Made by a program: the position numbers and the translations under genes
The notes under the pieces: generated by a model
Seen by the model: only the letters and a program-made list of their open reading frames with translations
Told to the model about the DNA's origin: nothing
Databases searched by the model: none
Part shown: piece by piece, positions 36,308-37,544 of the stretch
Position numbering within the stretch: position 1 is the stretch's first letter
Layout: every line of letters begins with the position of its first letter
From: Chromera velia
Taxonomy: Eukaryota > Sar > Chromeraceae
Assembly: GCA_018398765.1 (NCBI GenBank)
Contig: JAHBMJ010000441.1
Span: forward strand, 1 to 37,544
DNA length: 37,544 nucleotides
Reading direction: 5' to 3'

Positions 36308-37278
36308 CTGTCTCTCTCTGTTTGTCTCAGAGTCGTGGAAGAATTCGACGAGAGACTCCGAGAGGCAGTCGGAGCTTTGAAGGTGCAACACGAGAAGCAG
36401 ACAGCTGAGGCAGAGAGCAGAGTCCGAGAGGTGGGTCAACGAGAAAGAGAGGGAGGCAGAGAAAATTGCCGGGCTGGGGCGAAAAAAGAAAAAAATCTTT
36501 TCTTTCTAGCTCCTTCCGACTGGAGACTCTCCGCAAACGTGGACTGATGTGCTGTTCTTTGGCTGAATGTCAAAATTTTGTCTGTCGAATGATTTTGGTT
36601 TTTGTTCTTTCCCTTCTGACCGGTCCACCCATCCGTCAGCGTCTCTCTGAGTTTCTTTGCTTCCCTTTCGGTGAAATTGCGCAACACTCATGTATCCCTG
36701 CTGTCTCCTCCCCTCATCAGGTTGTGGAGGAGCGGGAGTGGTTGAAGAGACAGCTGCAAGAAGAGCGAGAGAAGCAGAAGGTGGTGAAGGCAGACTACGA
36801 GACGCAGGTACGATCATGCATTCAGTGCGTCGAGGTTTGGCAACAAAAGAGAAGACGATCGAGGGTTGACAACAGGGAACAGTGGAGGATTAAGACGGTG
36901 AAAGAAAAGTCGCACCGAATGAGGGGAGGGGAGAGAACGTACCGGTGATCGAGCAGGGAACCGAGTCAGATAGGCAGTAAGAAGGAAAGATGAATAGATG
37001 GACACACACACATACATAGTCAGATGGATGGATGCAAAGGGAGACAGACAAACAGACAGACAGACAGAAAGAAAGAAAGAAAGGATGGCTAGATGCGTGC
37101 ACAAACCTATCCACGCGAATGATTCATTCCTGAATTCTGTTTTGGAATTCTCTTTTGTGCATGTTTGCAGTTGAGCTTGTTGAGGAGTCAGCTTTCTGAA
37201 GCCCAAACAGCCAACGCAGAACAGAGCGCAGTTGCAATCGATTCTTCCACTCTGTCAGTCAGTTTATCAGTCACCTAA
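34126..37278 (+). CDS. Disordered, then coiled-coil protein, at least five exons
   Basis: Exons are 34126-35397, 35733-35779, 36331-36430, 36721-36807 and 37171-37278. The ATG at 34126 is the first after an in-frame TAA at 34117. Donors are GTCGGT, GTCAGG, GTGGGT and GTACGA, acceptors CTGCAG, TCTCAG, ATCAG and TTGCAG, with matching phases 0, 2, 0, 0. The first 300 residues are P/S/T/R-rich and look disordered. From about residue 325 the text is E/R-rich helix (EAEREREEERGREKERELEA), then a heptad-rich coiled coil that runs smoothly across every splice: VRALSDTLVEEQQARLRAEA, VVEEFDERLREAVGALKVQH, VVEEREWLKRQLQEEREKQK, LLRSQLSEAQTANAEQS. It either stops at TAA 37276 (about 537 residues) or leaves exon 5 at a GTCAGT donor (37254) and continues past the window. 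Function unknown. Confidence 0.8.
35590..35699. repeat. CA then GA microsatellite before exon 2 of the plus-strand gene
   Basis: (CA)n at 35606-35625 and (GA)n at 35656-35698, ending about 35 bases before the exon 2 acceptor. Intron 2 of the same gene has (TC)n(GT)n at 36246-36306 with one unknown base at 36263. Confidence 0.9.
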
Positions 37279-37544
37279 TATTTCAGTTGTACACTCTATT
37301 CGTCGATCTCTGTGTGTGTCTGCACATCAACTTAGCCGAAGCTTTTCCATCGATGTGCTTTCAGGCTTCCTTGCAAAACGAATCTAAACGTTCTGTTTGA
37401 AAGTTCCAATGCCGTCTGGTTGATTGGTTTTCATGAATCAGCCTCACTCTTCGACCTTTCTCCGTGATCAGTGAGTAGACTTAATTTCTGAAGGACCTCT
37501 TTGAGCGCTCCCTGCTGCTTCTTCCGTGCTCTCTCTTCTTGCAT

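Overview
This is an intron-rich eukaryotic nuclear window with canonical GT-AG introns, many microsatellites and a scaffold gap. Sushi (CCP), LamG-like and six-cysteine modules in a protist-style gene, plus TGCAG-type acceptors, suggest an alveolate, perhaps a chromerid such as Chromera. A brown alga or other stramenopile is not excluded. The organism call is inference. No virus-like element, tRNA, rRNA or CRISPR array was recognised.

Layout: 1-4243 is microsatellite-rich DNA with no supported gene. 4244-4600 holds one weak open frame and 4601-5346 is an AT-rich intergenic island. From 33817 down to 5347 on the minus strand runs one very large gene that I rebuilt by hand as about 44 coding exons. 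Splice phases agree at every junction, the total is divisible by three, and the product is about 3,910 residues. Its first intron (33793 to about 32252) is AT-rich and carries a 1 kb element with terminal inverted repeats. That element encloses a plus-strand frame with an HNH-nuclease-like Cys/His pattern. From 34126 a second gene runs on the plus strand, head to head with the first. It has at least five exons and encodes a disordered, then coiled-coil, protein.

The large protein is a mosaic: a low-complexity N-terminus, LamG-like domain 1, seven sushi modules, LamG-like 2, two six-cysteine (ShKT-like) modules around an ETGLDCGGSC motif, LamG-like 3, and a degenerate sushi-like module. A long run of a beta-rich repeat that I do not recognise follows; two copies have a coiled coil inserted at the same place. 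Then come another sushi-like module, LamG-like 4, half of a fifth LamG-like domain and an acidic tail. This composition points to adhesion or matrix binding, but I see neither a signal peptide nor a membrane span. The true N-terminus is the least certain part.

The most interesting observations are the unnamed VDP/Y/WP repeat with coiled-coil insertions, the TIR element with the HNH-like frame, 5' splice sites that lie inside tetranucleotide microsatellites, and a 43-bp duplication carrying a 3' splice site.
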